From: Symbiodinium kawagutii
Taxonomy: Eukaryota > Sar > Dinophyceae > Suessiales > Symbiodiniaceae
Direction: 5' to 3'
Assembly: GCA_009767595.1 (NCBI GenBank)
Contig: VSDK01013963.1
Coordinates: forward strand, 127,426 to 191,425
DNA: 64,000 bases
In this document: positions 1 to 10,033 of the stretch, in pieces
Position numbering within the stretch: position 1 is the stretch's first letter
How the letters are laid out: every line of letters starts with the position of its first letter
Translations under genes and position numbers: made by a program
The notes under the pieces: model-generated
The model's database searches: none
What the model was told of the DNA's origin: nothing
The model's input: the letters and a program-made list of their open reading frames with translations, nothing else

Positions 1-888
1 TATCAAAAATAATATATAATAAATATAATATATATATATATATTTCTAAAAAAATAATTTACATATATTTTTCAAAATTAATAAAAAAAATAGGAAAAAT
101 ATATCTTTTAATATTTATATTTAACCATTTTTTTTATCCTATATTTTCTTATAAAATATTTTATTATAAAATTAATAATTAATAATTATAATTATATTTT
201 TACAATATTTCAACCTACCATTTACCCACTCTCAAACCATAAAAACCTTCCAATACAGCTCAATAAATCAATAACACTAAAACCATCTATTTATTAATTA
301 TATTATTAAAATTATTTTATCCACCCCCTTACCAACATCAAAAGGGTTAATATTACCTTAATATTAAATTTCTTTATTATTATATTATCCGCCGACCCCT
401 ACCTATGCCAAGACCAAAACAAAATTAATAACTAAAATTACCGTAAGTATAAACCTTCCCCCTAGCTAAAATCCGGATAAAAAAAATAAATTAATACCAT
501 AATAATAATATAATTTATAACCAATTTTTAAAATAAACCCATCCCCCGAAATATATCAATACCAAAATAACAAGGTAAACCCATACCAATACAATACCAT
601 AATAAACCAATACCATAACAATAAAATTCAGCAATATACCAATACCAGCTATTATAGAGGGTACAGCACCTATAAAATTTCTTACCCTCCCCAGGTAAAC
701 CAATACCATTATTATAGAATAAAAAAAAGGGGTCTAAATTTCCTATAGCAAAAATAGGAACTAAGGTTTCCAAGGTAACTTATAAAAATTATGTCAGATA
801 TAATATACCTAGTTTAATCCTTATTTATACCAATTTTTATATATCGGAGGTATTTAGGCATTAGCCCATTCTAAAATATATTAGTTAA
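1..888. repeat. Extremely AT-rich, probably hypermutated repeat DNA
   Basis: The stretch is mostly A and T with islands such as AACCAATACCAT repeats, unlike the mixed composition of the rest of the window. No coding region is supported. The adjoining bases 900-1060 align to 1789-1950 with almost only G-to-A and C-to-T changes, so this block is probably the continuation of the same transition-degraded repeat. That extension is inference, because no undegraded partner for 1-888 is present in the window. Confidence 0.5.
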
Positions 889-3241
889 AGGCTTGTTACG
901 GGCCCCCATAAAATTATAATTTTTAGTAAATATTATTTAGCATTAATTAAATAAAAAATATTTATTAATAAAATAATTTAATAAAATAATTATAATACAA
1001 TAATTATAATATATTATTTATATAACATAAATTATATTAAAATAACTGGATTACCGTAGTTGCCAAACGATAAATATTATATAATATCTTCACAATAATT
1101 CCTCTGGAAGGGGAGGGGGGAGGTACTGGTAACTCTTAGGGTTAGGCTCTTCCCAAGACTTGCCAGCACCCCCCCCCTACCCCAAGAGAGTTAGGAAAAT
1201 ACTGTGTAATTACTGCATTGCTATTATTATGTAGTAGCTATTGTGCTGCAATTGCTGTGCTGCAAATATTGTGCTGCAGGTATTGTGTAATAGCTACTGT
1301 ACTATAAGTACTGCGCCACAGGTATTGTGTAGTAGTTACTGTGCTGCAGGTATTGTGTAGTAGCTACTGTGCTGCAGGCATTGTATTGCAGTTATTGTGG
1401 TGCAGTTTCTGTGAGGGTATTGTGTTGTAATTACTGCGTTGTTGTTTTTGTGTAATAGCTACTGTGCTGCAATTGCTGTGCTGCAAATAATGTGCTGCAA
1501 GTATTGCGTAGTAGCTTCTGTGCTGCAGATATTGTGTTGCAGTTATTGTGAAGTTGCTGTACTGCAGATACTGTGGTAGAGTTACTGTGCTGCAGTTCCT
1601 GTGGCAATACTGTGCTGCAGATACTGTGCTGCAGTTGGTGTGGTGCAGTTACTGTGAAATTATTGTGCTGCAAGTACTGTCCAGCAGGTATTTTGTAGTA
1701 GCCACTGCTCTGCAAGGATTGTGCTGCAAGTACTGTGCTGCAGGTATTGTGTAGTAGCTACTGTTCTGCAAGCACTGTGCTGCAAGTCGGGCCCCCACAA
1801 AACAACAATTTTTAGCAGGCACTGTTTGGCGTTGATTGGATGAAGAATACTTATCGGTGAAGCAAGCCAACAAAACAACTGCAGCACAGCAACTGCAACA
1901 CATTATTTGTATTATTCGAACTGTAACAAAGTAACTCGAACACCGTAGCTGCCAGACAGTGACTGTTGCACAATATCTTCACAATAATTCTTCGGGAAGG
2001 GGAGGGGGGGGGTTGGCAAGTCTTGGGGTTGGGCTCTCCCCAAGACTTGCCCGCACCCCCCCCCACCCTCAGAAGGTACTGTGTAATTGCTATGTTGCTG
2101 TTGTTGTGTAGTAGCTACTGTGCTGCAATTGCTGTGCTGCAAGTACTGTCCTGCAGGTATTGTGTAGTAGCTACTGTGCTGCAAGCACTGTGCCGCAGGT
2201 ATTGCGTAGTAGCTACTGTGCTGCAAGTACTGCGCCACAGGTATTGTGTAGTAGCTACTGTGCTGCAGGTATTGTGTTGCAGTTATTGTGGTGCAGTTTC
2301 TGTGAGGGTACTGTGTTGTAATTACTGCGTTGCTGTTTTTGTGTAGTAGCTACTGTGCTGCAATTGCTGTGCTGCAAATAATGTGCTGCAAGTATTGCGT
2401 AGTAGCTTCTGTGCTGCAGATATTGTGTTGCAGTTATTGTGAAGTTGCTGTGCTGCAGATACTGTGGTGGAGTTACTGTGCTGCAGTTCCTGTGGCAATA
2501 ATGTGCTGCAGATACTGTGCTGCAGTTGGTGTGGTGCAGTTGCTGTGGAATTATTGTGCTGCAAGTACTGTCCTGCAGGTATTTTGTAGTAGCCACTGTT
2601 CTGCAAGGATTGTGCTGCAAGGATTGTGCTGCAAGTACTGTGCTGCAGGTATTGTGTGATAGCTACTGTTCTGCAAGCACTGTGCTGCAAGTACTATGTT
2701 GCAATTTCTTCGTTCCAGTTGAAAGTTTGCTTTGCTTACATTCCTTGCAAAATATAATGTGAAAAGACAATATTCTTGTATTTTCTCATGTTTGTCCTTA
2801 TTCACCGTTATTTTCTCTATATTTTCTCATCATTCCCTCCTTAGCAGCCTGATCGTTCCCCTATGAATAAGGAGAAACCGCATGAAGATTGTAGAAAAAA
2901 GGAAACCAATACCATGAGGAGGAAACAAAGGATTGAGAATAAGGAGAGGATAGGAAAACACATGTTTATTTTTAGTACAAGTTACAGGAAACATTGGAGT
3001 ACCGTAACTGCATCACAATAGCTGCAAAACAGTCACCAAATCACACGACCTATAACACAGGAAATACAACAAGTATGTAACTGCAGCACAGCAACTCCAA
3101 CACATTACCTGCAGTACAGTAGCTGCAGCCCAAAAACTGTAGTACAGCACCTGCTGCACTTTACCTATGGCTCATGACATTCATGTACACAAAATGAGGT
3201 TAACTCATAATTGCTGTTTCGTGGGGGCCCGAAACGAGCCT
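889..3241. mobile_element. Repeat block with inverted terminal copies, possible non-autonomous element
   Basis: The left edge (889-908) reads AGGCTTGTTACGGGCCCCCA. The right edge (3221-3241) carries the inverted form, which on the minus strand reads AGGCTCGTTTCGGGCCCCCA. Two of the three differences are transitions. The similarity continues inward in degraded form. A third copy in direct orientation lies at 1789, inside the block. I see no target-site duplication and no transposase, so the block could also be satellite-like DNA with an inverted segment. Confidence 0.35.
900..2705. repeat. Tandem duplication (~889 bp) of a TGCTGCA minisatellite
   Basis: A GGGCCCCCA-TTTTTAG start motif occurs at 900 and again at 1789. 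Each copy is followed by a GGGAAGGGGAGGGGGG tract, a CCCAAGACTTGCC segment and then many 14-16 base units of the form GTGCTGCAAGTACT / GTGTAGTAGCTACT. All six frames are open over long stretches because the units lack stops; this is not evidence of coding. The first copy is strongly transition-degraded in its first 160 bases, the second is not. Confidence 0.8.
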
Positions 3242-3904
3242 GAAGCCAATATATTATATCTATATATTCGAAATTATCATAGTCTATAATGCTCTATATA
3301 TATATATCTTATGGCTTAAAATCTTTACATCGCTTTTTGAGGGAAAACTATCGCCGGAACGACATCTGCGGTCCAACGCTTTAGCTAATCATGGAGGTGT
3401 CTCTGGCTCTACTGACTTCACCCAAGGTCTAGTGGGGGAGTTTCTTTGCTGAGCCCCGTCGCCGATCCCAAGATTGGATCCATGGGGGTAGAACTTCTAT
3501 GAATTGAATCCGATTCCAAATCTCAGTGACACCCCCATCTGGGTATCTCCAACTTGCCATGGTGAGGCTTCCCCACCATTTTGTGACGAGTTTCGCGAAG
3601 ACATCAACCATGAAAATTAACTGAAAGCTACCATTTTGACAAAACATATTGGCATTTCCCCAAGTTGCCATTTCGTTGGGAGAGCCCCCCATGGCTATGG
3701 ACGCCACCCATTTATAACGACTTGTGAAACGACAACAGTGGCAGTGACGCGGAGATCATCCTGCGCTTACTCCTGGGCTGCAGCCAGGTTCCTCACTGTC
3801 GCTTCCGGAGAAACCATTGGCCTTGCCGTTAGCACAGGGCCTGAGAACCTTCAATGGACACGCGCACAAGCACGCATTGACATTTCCATAAAGATGTATA
3901 ACTA

Positions 3905-3938
<34 letters not shown>

Positions 3939-3986
3939 TAATATTCATTCATATCTAATTAGCACAATGTAAACAAATCAACAATC
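2706..3986. other. No gene seen; short (TA)n tract
   Basis: 2706-3220 is the decaying edge of the minisatellite block. 3242-3986 has no convincing coding segment, although one open minus-strand frame at 3429-3707 exists. A (TA)n microsatellite lies at about 3905-3936. The last 50 bases before 3987 are the unoccupied-site flank of the retrotransposon. Confidence 0.5.
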
Positions 3987-4195
3987 ATTGTCTTCCACAT
4001 GTTCAACACCCCAGGGACTCAGGCATGCTTCACTTTTCAGTGCAGCGATTCGATGTAGTCCCAACGGCGAAAGAGAAAAGTCTAAAGATACATGACAATA
4101 TAGGCCACTTCACCTGGCTCAATCGGATGAAATTGGAGAAGCTTCTCAAAAAGGAAATCTTGCCAGCTTTACAAGAGAATGGCACATCTAGGCCC
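3987..4195 (-). repeat. Split direct repeat B, outer copy (element 3' terminus)
   Basis: Bases 3990-4195 match 4291-4496 at 205 of 206 positions (one T/C difference near 4040). The preceding ATT (3987-3989) is shared with the other junctions and is the likely crossover trinucleotide and left element boundary. Confidence 0.92.
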
Positions 4196-4213
4196 AGTGG
4201 AGGGCGTGGAGGG

Positions 4214-4290
4214 GAACAGAAAAAGGCCTAGAGAATGAGAGATGGGGCTTTGCCACATTCAGGAAACAAACCTCGCTAAAGCTGTCTATT
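4214..4290 (-). repeat. Split direct repeat A, internal copy
   Basis: Seventy-seven bases identical by eye to 10496-10572. It ends at ATT (4288-4290), directly abutting the internal copy of repeat B. An 18-base unique spacer (4196-4213) separates it from the outer repeat B. Confidence 0.92.
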
Positions 4291-4496
4291 GTCTTCCACA
4301 TGTTCAACACCCCAGGGACTCAGGCATGCTTCACTTTTCAGCGCAGCGATTCGATGTAGTCCCAACGGCGAAAGAGAAAAGTCTAAAGATACATGACAAT
4401 ATAGGCCACTTCACCTGGCTCAATCGGATGAAATTGGAGAAGCTTCTCAAAAAGGAAATCTTGCCAGCTTTACAAGAGAATGGCACATCTAGGCCC
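4288..4496 (-). repeat. Split direct repeat B, internal copy
   Basis: Partner of 3987-4195. On the minus strand it begins about 98 bases after the stop codon of the recombinase ORF, so the element has almost no spare sequence at its 3' side. Confidence 0.92.
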
Positions 4497-4594
4497 GCAG
4501 CCCATAAAGTTGAAAACCATGGATCTGGGAACCCAAATGAGTAAAAAGGCAAACGTGAAAGTTTCGCATTCAAAAAGGTCGAACTGAGAGTTCA

Positions 4595-5794
4595 TCACTT
4601 GATCAGTTTCAAAATAGCCGGAATTGCTTCGGCTCTCGCATGTTTGGCTCTTGACCACACTGCCTGAGGGACTTTCTTCTGATTAAGCATCATGCGTCCT
4701 GGCTTCTTGTACCTTTTCACGGAGTCAGAACACTTCCATCTGCCACGTGTTTGAATATCCTTTGCATCTCTCACTGCGTTGAAGGAATCAGAAGAAGCTC
4801 CTGAATGCCTGAGGGAATGCGGTGAAAGTCCCAAATGCTTCAGCCCTAACTGTTGAAGAGCCACCTGAATATTCCGACCATACTGAACTTGACCAAGAGG
4901 AGAAAGAAGAGAATCAGAGTCAGAGATCTTTCGCTTCGACAGACTGGAGATGATCATGTTAATATCAGATCTGCCAGGTGTGTCAAACAAAACAACATCG
5001 TCGTACTCACCAGCTTTGGTGGGCTTTCCAAGCTCTAGGAGGCCAATGATAACTCCCCATATAGCCTTTGTTCTGGAGGCTGACGGGGGAACCAGATGCT
5101 GTTTTGTAAGCGAAAAAAGTTCTGAAGGCCTAAGATAAGCATCACCTTGAATCAAAATGCCACATGCTGTAAGCCAATCCCCTTGTTGAACACAATGAAG
5201 TGCAACGACATCCCAAATGCTCATATCTATACCTGTCCGACTTTTGGGAGGGAACCGAGATCTCCACCCTTTCAAAGCCATTCGAGCAAATGGAAGCTGA
5301 AACTTGGAATCCATGTGTTCCTGTGATCTGAAAAGGATCCACCCAAAGACAACGTAGCTGCCCTCAGTGATAGAAGCCCCATCAGTACAAAGGTGTTGGA
5401 GATAGCACGACATGACTTCGTCAGTTTGCCTGTGTGAGGTCAACCGTCTTCGTTGGGCTTTTGCCCATTCTTCAAACCTACTCACAGCTTGCAAGTAAAG
5501 ATTCTGTGTCCTAGATGAAATCTTGGCCACCCTGAGTGCCCGAGAAGCCGGCACTGCGACGGGCACGTTGAGTGATCTTTTCGTTCTCTTTCTTGACGAA
5601 GGCTGATGTTGCTCTTCTCCTGCGTCTCGCTTGCGCTTCGGCTGCTGAGTGCTGGCCAAAAACGACGAAGTCTGAGATCTCCGGGACTTTTCCTGAGACT
5701 TTGGTCCTGGGCACACCTGACGACTTGCGGGAGAATGCTTCAGAGATCTTGTCTTGGACTCCTGAAGCAACTGTTCTAAACTCTTCCGGATCAT
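4595..5794 (-). CDS. Tyrosine recombinase of the retrotransposon
   Basis: A 399-residue protein. Residues 1-90 are basic, Ser/Lys/Arg-rich and probably disordered. Residues ~90-180 form a SAM-like helical domain and ~190-370 the catalytic domain. The expected catalytic residues are all present: Arg222 in AYLRPSELFSL, the His326-x-x-Arg329 pair in SPHSLRHSGAS, Trp353 in GRWKCSD (replacing the second His as in many family members) and the nucleophile Tyr362 in VKRYKKPGRM. The family joins the circular cDNA to the genome by strand exchange. The ATG at 5794 gives a 284-bp overlap with the upstream polyprotein in another frame, as in DIRS-1. Translation may use this ATG or a frameshift. No internal stop is seen, so the enzyme looks intact. 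Confidence 0.9.
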   Translation of the reverse strand: MIRKSLEQLLQESKTRSLKHSPASRQVCPGPKSQEKSRRSQTSSFLASTQQPKRKRDAGEEQHQPSSRKRTKRSLNVPVAVPASRALRVAKISSRTQNLYLQAVSRFEEWAKAQRRRLTSHRQTDEVMSCYLQHLCTDGASITEGSYVVFGWILFRSQEHMDSKFQLPFARMALKGWRSRFPPKSRTGIDMSIWDVVALHCVQQGDWLTACGILIQGDAYLRPSELFSLTKQHLVPPSASRTKAIWGVIIGLLELGKPTKAGEYDDVVLFDTPGRSDINMIISSLSKRKISDSDSLLSPLGQVQYGRNIQVALQQLGLKHLGLSPHSLRHSGASSDSFNAVRDAKDIQTRGRWKCSDSVKRYKKPGRMMLNQKKVPQAVWSRAKHARAEAIPAILKLIK

Positions 5795-8774
5795 GCTGAC
5801 TCGTTGGAATTGTCTTCAAGCATGAGGCCCATGCCTTAACCAATTGAAAGGGATACTCACCAGCCAATTGGGTCCTATTGACCCACCTCGAACCAACAGC
5901 ATCGACAACTCGAGTTTTGCCTTTAAGCACTTCATCATGTCTCCGGTGAATGCATCTCCTTCCCAATGTATCGAAGACACTGGAGTTTGTCAAAATACGT
6001 GTAGACTTCTGATATGGCGTACCATACATACACATATCCAGATCGATAACATGAACACCAGGTAAAGAGTACACGGGATCAAAAAGAGGAAATTCCCAGA
6101 TTCTCGACCCCCTAGGATTCTCAATTGTCCATGCTATACCGACCAACGAAGCCAAACAGCACATCTCTGCAGTGAAAGCCGCCAGTTCGCATCCAATACG
6201 TTCTCTATCTCTAGCCCTCATGGTATTGGTGATGTTTCTCCGAGCCCTTGAAAACACCGTACATGGAGTCCCAAAATGAATAACGTCGACCAGACCTTGA
6301 ACTAGAATAGACCGAACAACTTCTTGGACACCAGGATGGCAAAGGTTGTGTGAAGCATCGTTTAAAATATCCAGAGGAGGAAGAACCAGGTGACCATATG
6401 AAGACCATGCTTTGGTCAGCCTCCCACTACCTGAAAATATCTCCCAGCATCGAAGCTTTCCACCTTTGGATTTCCCTGGCCGTTTCAGTCCAGGTGGCTC
6501 GCGCAAAGGCTGGCTGCTCTCGTCTGACCGGTCGACGACAGGCCTATCAGAGCAGCAAGGACTGGAGCCCTTCATGCACGAACCCCCTTCATTGCTAGCC
6601 TGTAACGCTCCCAAAACGGAGCCCCCAGAAAAGTCAAGACCAGGAGGAGGAACCAAATCAGATAGTTTAAGACTGACCTTCTTGCCCCTCGATGACATAC
6701 TTCGGTTCATAGAGGATGGATCAACAAGATCTTCTGCAACATGCTCAGCGAAAAAATCAGCATGAGATCTTCTAGGTTGTAAAGGCGATTGCCGATGTGA
6801 CTTCTCGAACCACCTCGATGGTTCGTCTGCGACATTTCTCTTCGTTTCCACATGCCTGATTCGCCACTTGACACCTGTGGCTCCAATAAAACCTGCAGCT
6901 CTCCGACACAATTTGTTGATCCCCCCAGAGGAGCTCCGACCTTTCTCAAAGCTCAATACCGATACCAAATTGTCAGAGAGAGAAACTTTGCGGTGACCAA
7001 AAAGAGAAGCTACTCGGCACGATCGCTTTAGACTGGAAAGAAGAACTCTAGCTTCCTTCAAATTGATATGCTCCGAAGGATTTTTCCACTTACGAGCCCA
7101 TAACAGCTTGTACGAAGAAGGGTCAACCAAGTGGTTCGAGACAGGCTTGACCAATGCAGGCATCTCAACATCAAACCTTTTACGCTTCTTAGCCTTGTAC
7201 TGCGAAACTATTGCTGAGGTTTTCAACCATGACCCTTCTTGGAGAGCTTGCTGTAACCATTGACCATACTCAGTCGAAATACCAACTCCTGAACGAACAA
7301 AAGACGACAGCGTCTCAACGTCGACTGACCGGCCAGAGTCTACCGCCTCCCTTGCCGCCTCCATGCCAGATTTGACATCCTCTGGGAGACTGATAAACCT
7401 CCATTTTTCCTTTACAGAACAAAGCTCTCGCAAATCTGAAAGTAGAGTGTGACGGGTCATGAGGGCATAACCAAAATCGGCTGAATCTCCCATATCGAGC
7501 TGCCTAATGTAAGGACCACCAAGCTCTGAATAAGCCAACCACACTAGATCAGACGCCAATCGAATTTCCGCTTTAACTGAAGGCCAAAACCAAACCCTGC
7601 GACCACGAGCAATCTCACAGAATCGGTAAATGTGGGAGAAGATGCTAAGGAAATGTGGAGCCAGTCTAAAAAGTGCAGTGACGTGACCCAACCATACCTC
7701 GACCATCTCTCCCCTGACCCGACCCCTTCGGAGAAGAGCCCTGGAGGCCAAGTACACCTTCCACAGCCTGAGTGGCTTGTTGAAAACCTTCTTGTTCTCG
7801 AAGTCGACAATGATTCCCACCGTCTCGAACCTTCGCATCGGCTCGGGGTAGGTCCAATTGACTGGAATGCCCTTGCTAAGCACAATACCACGCGATCTCC
7901 AGTATCCGACGGTCTTGGGGTAGTCCATTCCAAACCACTGAGCCATTTGGGGTACCTTGAATTGGTAAAATGCATCTGCTACATCGAGCTCGTTGCCGAA
8001 CCCCACATCATCATTGCTAAGGTCAGGAAGAAAATGATTGATGGAATCCTGCGATAAATCAAGCTCACCAAAGTTAACTCCACTGCCCAACCTCGTAATG
8101 GGAGGTGCTCTGTGATGAAAATTGGGAATGCGAGCGTCAACAACCATCCGTATGTAGTTGGGGTCCTTCTTTTTGACGAAAAACAAGCCGACTTTGGATT
8201 TGATCCTACACCGAAAATCGACCACACCCACTCCGTACAACCCAGCAAAAAGTTGTTCTCTTGCAAGTGCATCTGTGCGCAAAACAGGATCCCAGTATGG
8301 CTTGACGGGACACACCGAAGGATCCTGTGAAAGATCATTAGCAACTTCAGCAGCTGTCCTCTCGATGGCAAACTTCCGCCTTTTAAACAAAGGTAGAACG
8401 TGGGGAGGCAGAAGGTCACCAAGCAACTTCGGAGTTACCTTTGAACTGAGGATCTTAAGCTTGCTGGAATCAAAAGAAACTAAATTGTTGGGCTCCCCTT
8501 CATAGAGGTGGTTCATTCTCACCAGGTCCTGTAATGCACTGTCAGGATTCATTCCATCAGGACAAGGCCCCGCATAGTCAACTGCTTGCCGGATGCGCTC
8601 AAGCGACAATCTCTGCACAGCTGTAGGGGGACGGTGAGAAGGCTGCTGTGAATTCTTTGATTCGTACCCTGCTAGTCTATTGAGCCCTCGGAGAGCTCCC
8701 TCCACAAGCGCTGGGCAACCATGCATGTCAGATAGTGGAAGTGGAAAAGGATCTCCGTGAATGCGATCCACCAT
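5511..8774 (-). CDS. Polyprotein: RT (catalytic segment missing), RNase H, cytosine-C5-methyltransferase-like domain
   Basis: 1087 residues. RT fingers and motif A are at ~160-275 (ELDVADAFYQF, Asp264/267). From residue ~297 the sequence jumps to a late palm/thumb region (ETVGIIVDFENKK), so motif B and the YxDN/YxDD catalytic box are absent. The missing ~80-100 residues are in no frame here, which indicates an in-frame deletion. RNase H is at ~420-655, with acidic residues in LDMGDSADFG, NLKEAR (Glu574), LSDN (Asp601) and NVADEPSR (Asp650). A methyltransferase-like domain at ~773-990 has motif I EIFSGSGR, motif IV FGTPCTVFS (Cys838 would be the nucleophile), motif VI TIENPRGS (ENP instead of the usual ENV) and YQKSTRI in place of QxRxR. 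It would add methyl groups to cytosine if active. The C-terminus is basic. The start is 84 bases after the Gag stop; the frame is open only to 8816. Confidence 0.85.
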   Translation of the reverse strand: MVDRIHGDPFPLPLSDMHGCPALVEGALRGLNRLAGYESKNSQQPSHRPPTAVQRLSLERIRQAVDYAGPCPDGMNPDSALQDLVRMNHLYEGEPNNLVSFDSSKLKILSSKVTPKLLGDLLPPHVLPLFKRRKFAIERTAAEVANDLSQDPSVCPVKPYWDPVLRTDALAREQLFAGLYGVGVVDFRCRIKSKVGLFFVKKKDPNYIRMVVDARIPNFHHRAPPITRLGSGVNFGELDLSQDSINHFLPDLSNDDVGFGNELDVADAFYQFKVPQMAQWFGMDYPKTVGYWRSRGIVLSKGIPVNWTYPEPMRRFETVGIIVDFENKKVFNKPLRLWKVYLASRALLRRGRVRGEMVEVWLGHVTALFRLAPHFLSIFSHIYRFCEIARGRRVWFWPSVKAEIRLASDLVWLAYSELGGPYIRQLDMGDSADFGYALMTRHTLLSDLRELCSVKEKWRFISLPEDVKSGMEAAREAVDSGRSVDVETLSSFVRSGVGISTEYGQWLQQALQEGSWLKTSAIVSQYKAKKRKRFDVEMPALVKPVSNHLVDPSSYKLLWARKWKNPSEHINLKEARVLLSSLKRSCRVASLFGHRKVSLSDNLVSVLSFEKGRSSSGGINKLCRRAAGFIGATGVKWRIRHVETKRNVADEPSRWFEKSHRQSPLQPRRSHADFFAEHVAEDLVDPSSMNRSMSSRGKKVSLKLSDLVPPPGLDFSGGSVLGALQASNEGGSCMKGSSPCCSDRPVVDRSDESSQPLREPPGLKRPGKSKGGKLRCWEIFSGSGRLTKAWSSYGHLVLPPLDILNDASHNLCHPGVQEVVRSILVQGLVDVIHFGTPCTVFSRARRNITNTMRARDRERIGCELAAFTAEMCCLASLVGIAWTIENPRGSRIWEFPLFDPVYSLPGVHVIDLDMCMYGTPYQKSTRILTNSSVFDTLGRRCIHRRHDEVLKGKTRVVDAVGSRWVNRTQLAGEYPFQLVKAWASCLKTIPTSQHDPEEFRTVASGVQDKISEAFSRKSSGVPRTKVSGKVPEISDFVVFGQHSAAEAQARRRRRATSAFVKKENEKITQRARRSAGFSGTQGGQDFI

Positions 8775-8857
8775 CTTGTCACTGACTTGTAAAAAACCAA
8801 ACGAGAGTGGGCCCCCTCAAAGCCAGTAAAAAACTAGAAGCCCACTGGTCCACAACG

Positions 8858-10033
8858 CTATGCAGTGGACGCGGCAGCACCACTCGCCGCCGCTGCCTTT
8901 GCTTTGCCCTTTCCTGCTCGACCTCGACCACGACCGCGACCAGGTTGACCCTCAGCATCACCCTTGCCACCCTGTCTCTTTGCAAATTCTTCTTTGTATA
9001 ATCTACTTTGCTTCTGGATGGTAGCCCGCTCCTTGAGGCGCGCCCCGACCCATTCCGACAGCTTGATGACCTGTGCTTCACCTCCTGCACCCAGGGGTTG
9101 TTCCATAAGGACTTCAAGTCCTGAGTAATCCGGACTGGCCGGATTCCGGGCAGTGGCGGTTTCGATTTGCACAATTCTCCTCACTAAGATTTCTGCTCCT
9201 AAGCTATTGCTGATATCGATTTGGTCTACAGACAGCATGCATCGAAGTGAATCACAAAGAACTCTGTGCTCATGCACGGCTGCCCCATACGAGCTGATAC
9301 CAGAATGCTGTGCCCAGTTTAAGTGATAAGTTGTCAGGTCGGATGATCCATCTCTCACCGCTCTCATGAACTCTGCAACTGAACGGGGACCAGCAAGGGC
9401 CCAGTCAGTGATCTCTGAGGTCCGAAGCTTATCGACGGCATCCTTGAAGGACAAAAACCGCCGACCTTGCCCATCTCGAAAATCTCCTAGAATCCTGATA
9501 TCACCCTTCGTGCGATCTCGGTCAGACAACCATGTTGCTTTGGAAGAAGTTGCAACTCTCTGTACAAACACCTCTTCCCCATCCTTATCAACAATGGCAG
9601 AGTCTCTCATCACCACACCATCATCGACCAAGTCGTCATCGATAATAGAACCAAAATCGGCACGGGAAAGGTCAGCTACCAACCATTCATAGGAATCGAC
9701 GCCCTCAAAAGCTTCATCATTGAACAAACCATTCATGACTTTAGCCCTCCGTCGAAACCCCTCTAACTCTGCCCTTGACATCTCATCAAAGGCGTAGACG
9801 TCAGCAGCCTGGGCAGGCGGGAAAGGTCTCCGCCTCTCAACCACTATGTGCGGGGTGACTGACAAGTCAATCCTTTCTAAGTCGCCATCCGGCGTGAGAC
9901 CAATCCAAATGCCAGGAGAACATTTCTCAAGAAGCACCCTGTGGTGCCAGTAGTATCCCCCTGCGTCATGAGGGTAGTGCCTCAAAATCTGAGGCTCTTT
10001 TATATCCAGCGTTCTTGCGTCATCTGCATTCAT
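8858..10033 (-). CDS. Gag-like structural protein of the retrotransposon
   Basis: 391 residues placed where the capsid gene of DIRS-type elements lies. The N-terminal part contains CSPGIWIGLTPDGDLERIDL and a proline-rich RRRPFPPAQ stretch, which I associate with proteins common in dinoflagellate retroelements. The middle is helical. The C-terminal ~40 residues are basic and Gly/Arg/Lys/Ala-rich (GRGRGRGRAGKGKAKA), a likely nucleic-acid-binding tail. There is no CCHC zinc knuckle. The ATG at 10033 overlaps the stop codon of the preceding ORF in an ATGA tetranucleotide, which suggests termination-reinitiation. Assignment rests on position and composition more than on a diagnostic motif. Confidence 0.7.
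   Translation of the reverse strand: MNADDARTLDIKEPQILRHYPHDAGGYYWHHRVLLEKCSPGIWIGLTPDGDLERIDLSVTPHIVVERRRPFPPAQAADVYAFDEMSRAELEGFRRRAKVMNGLFNDEAFEGVDSYEWLVADLSRADFGSIIDDDLVDDGVVMRDSAIVDKDGEEVFVQRVATSSKATWLSDRDRTKGDIRILGDFRDGQGRRFLSFKDAVDKLRTSEITDWALAGPRSVAEFMRAVRDGSSDLTTYHLNWAQHSGISSYGAAVHEHRVLCDSLRCMLSVDQIDISNSLGAEILVRRIVQIETATARNPASPDYSGLEVLMEQPLGAGGEAQVIKLSEWVGARLKERATIQKQSRLYKEEFAKRQGGKGDAEGQPGRGRGRGRAGKGKAKAAAASGAAASTA

Noticed and set aside
1431..2805. Long overlapping ORFs on both strands in the TGCTGCA block
   Set aside because: They are open because the repeat unit lacks stops in several frames; low-complexity translation, no start context, splice site or family resemblance.
4025..4544. 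Plus-strand ORFs starting MLHFSVQRFDVVPTAKEKSL in both B repeats
   Set aside because: They lie inside the non-coding split direct repeats, opposite to the element's transcription; identity simply reflects repeat duplication.
8779..9174. 131-codon minus-strand ORF between Gag and the polyprotein
   Set aside because: A shadow frame of the Gag C-terminus; no independent motif and no role in linking the two ORFs.
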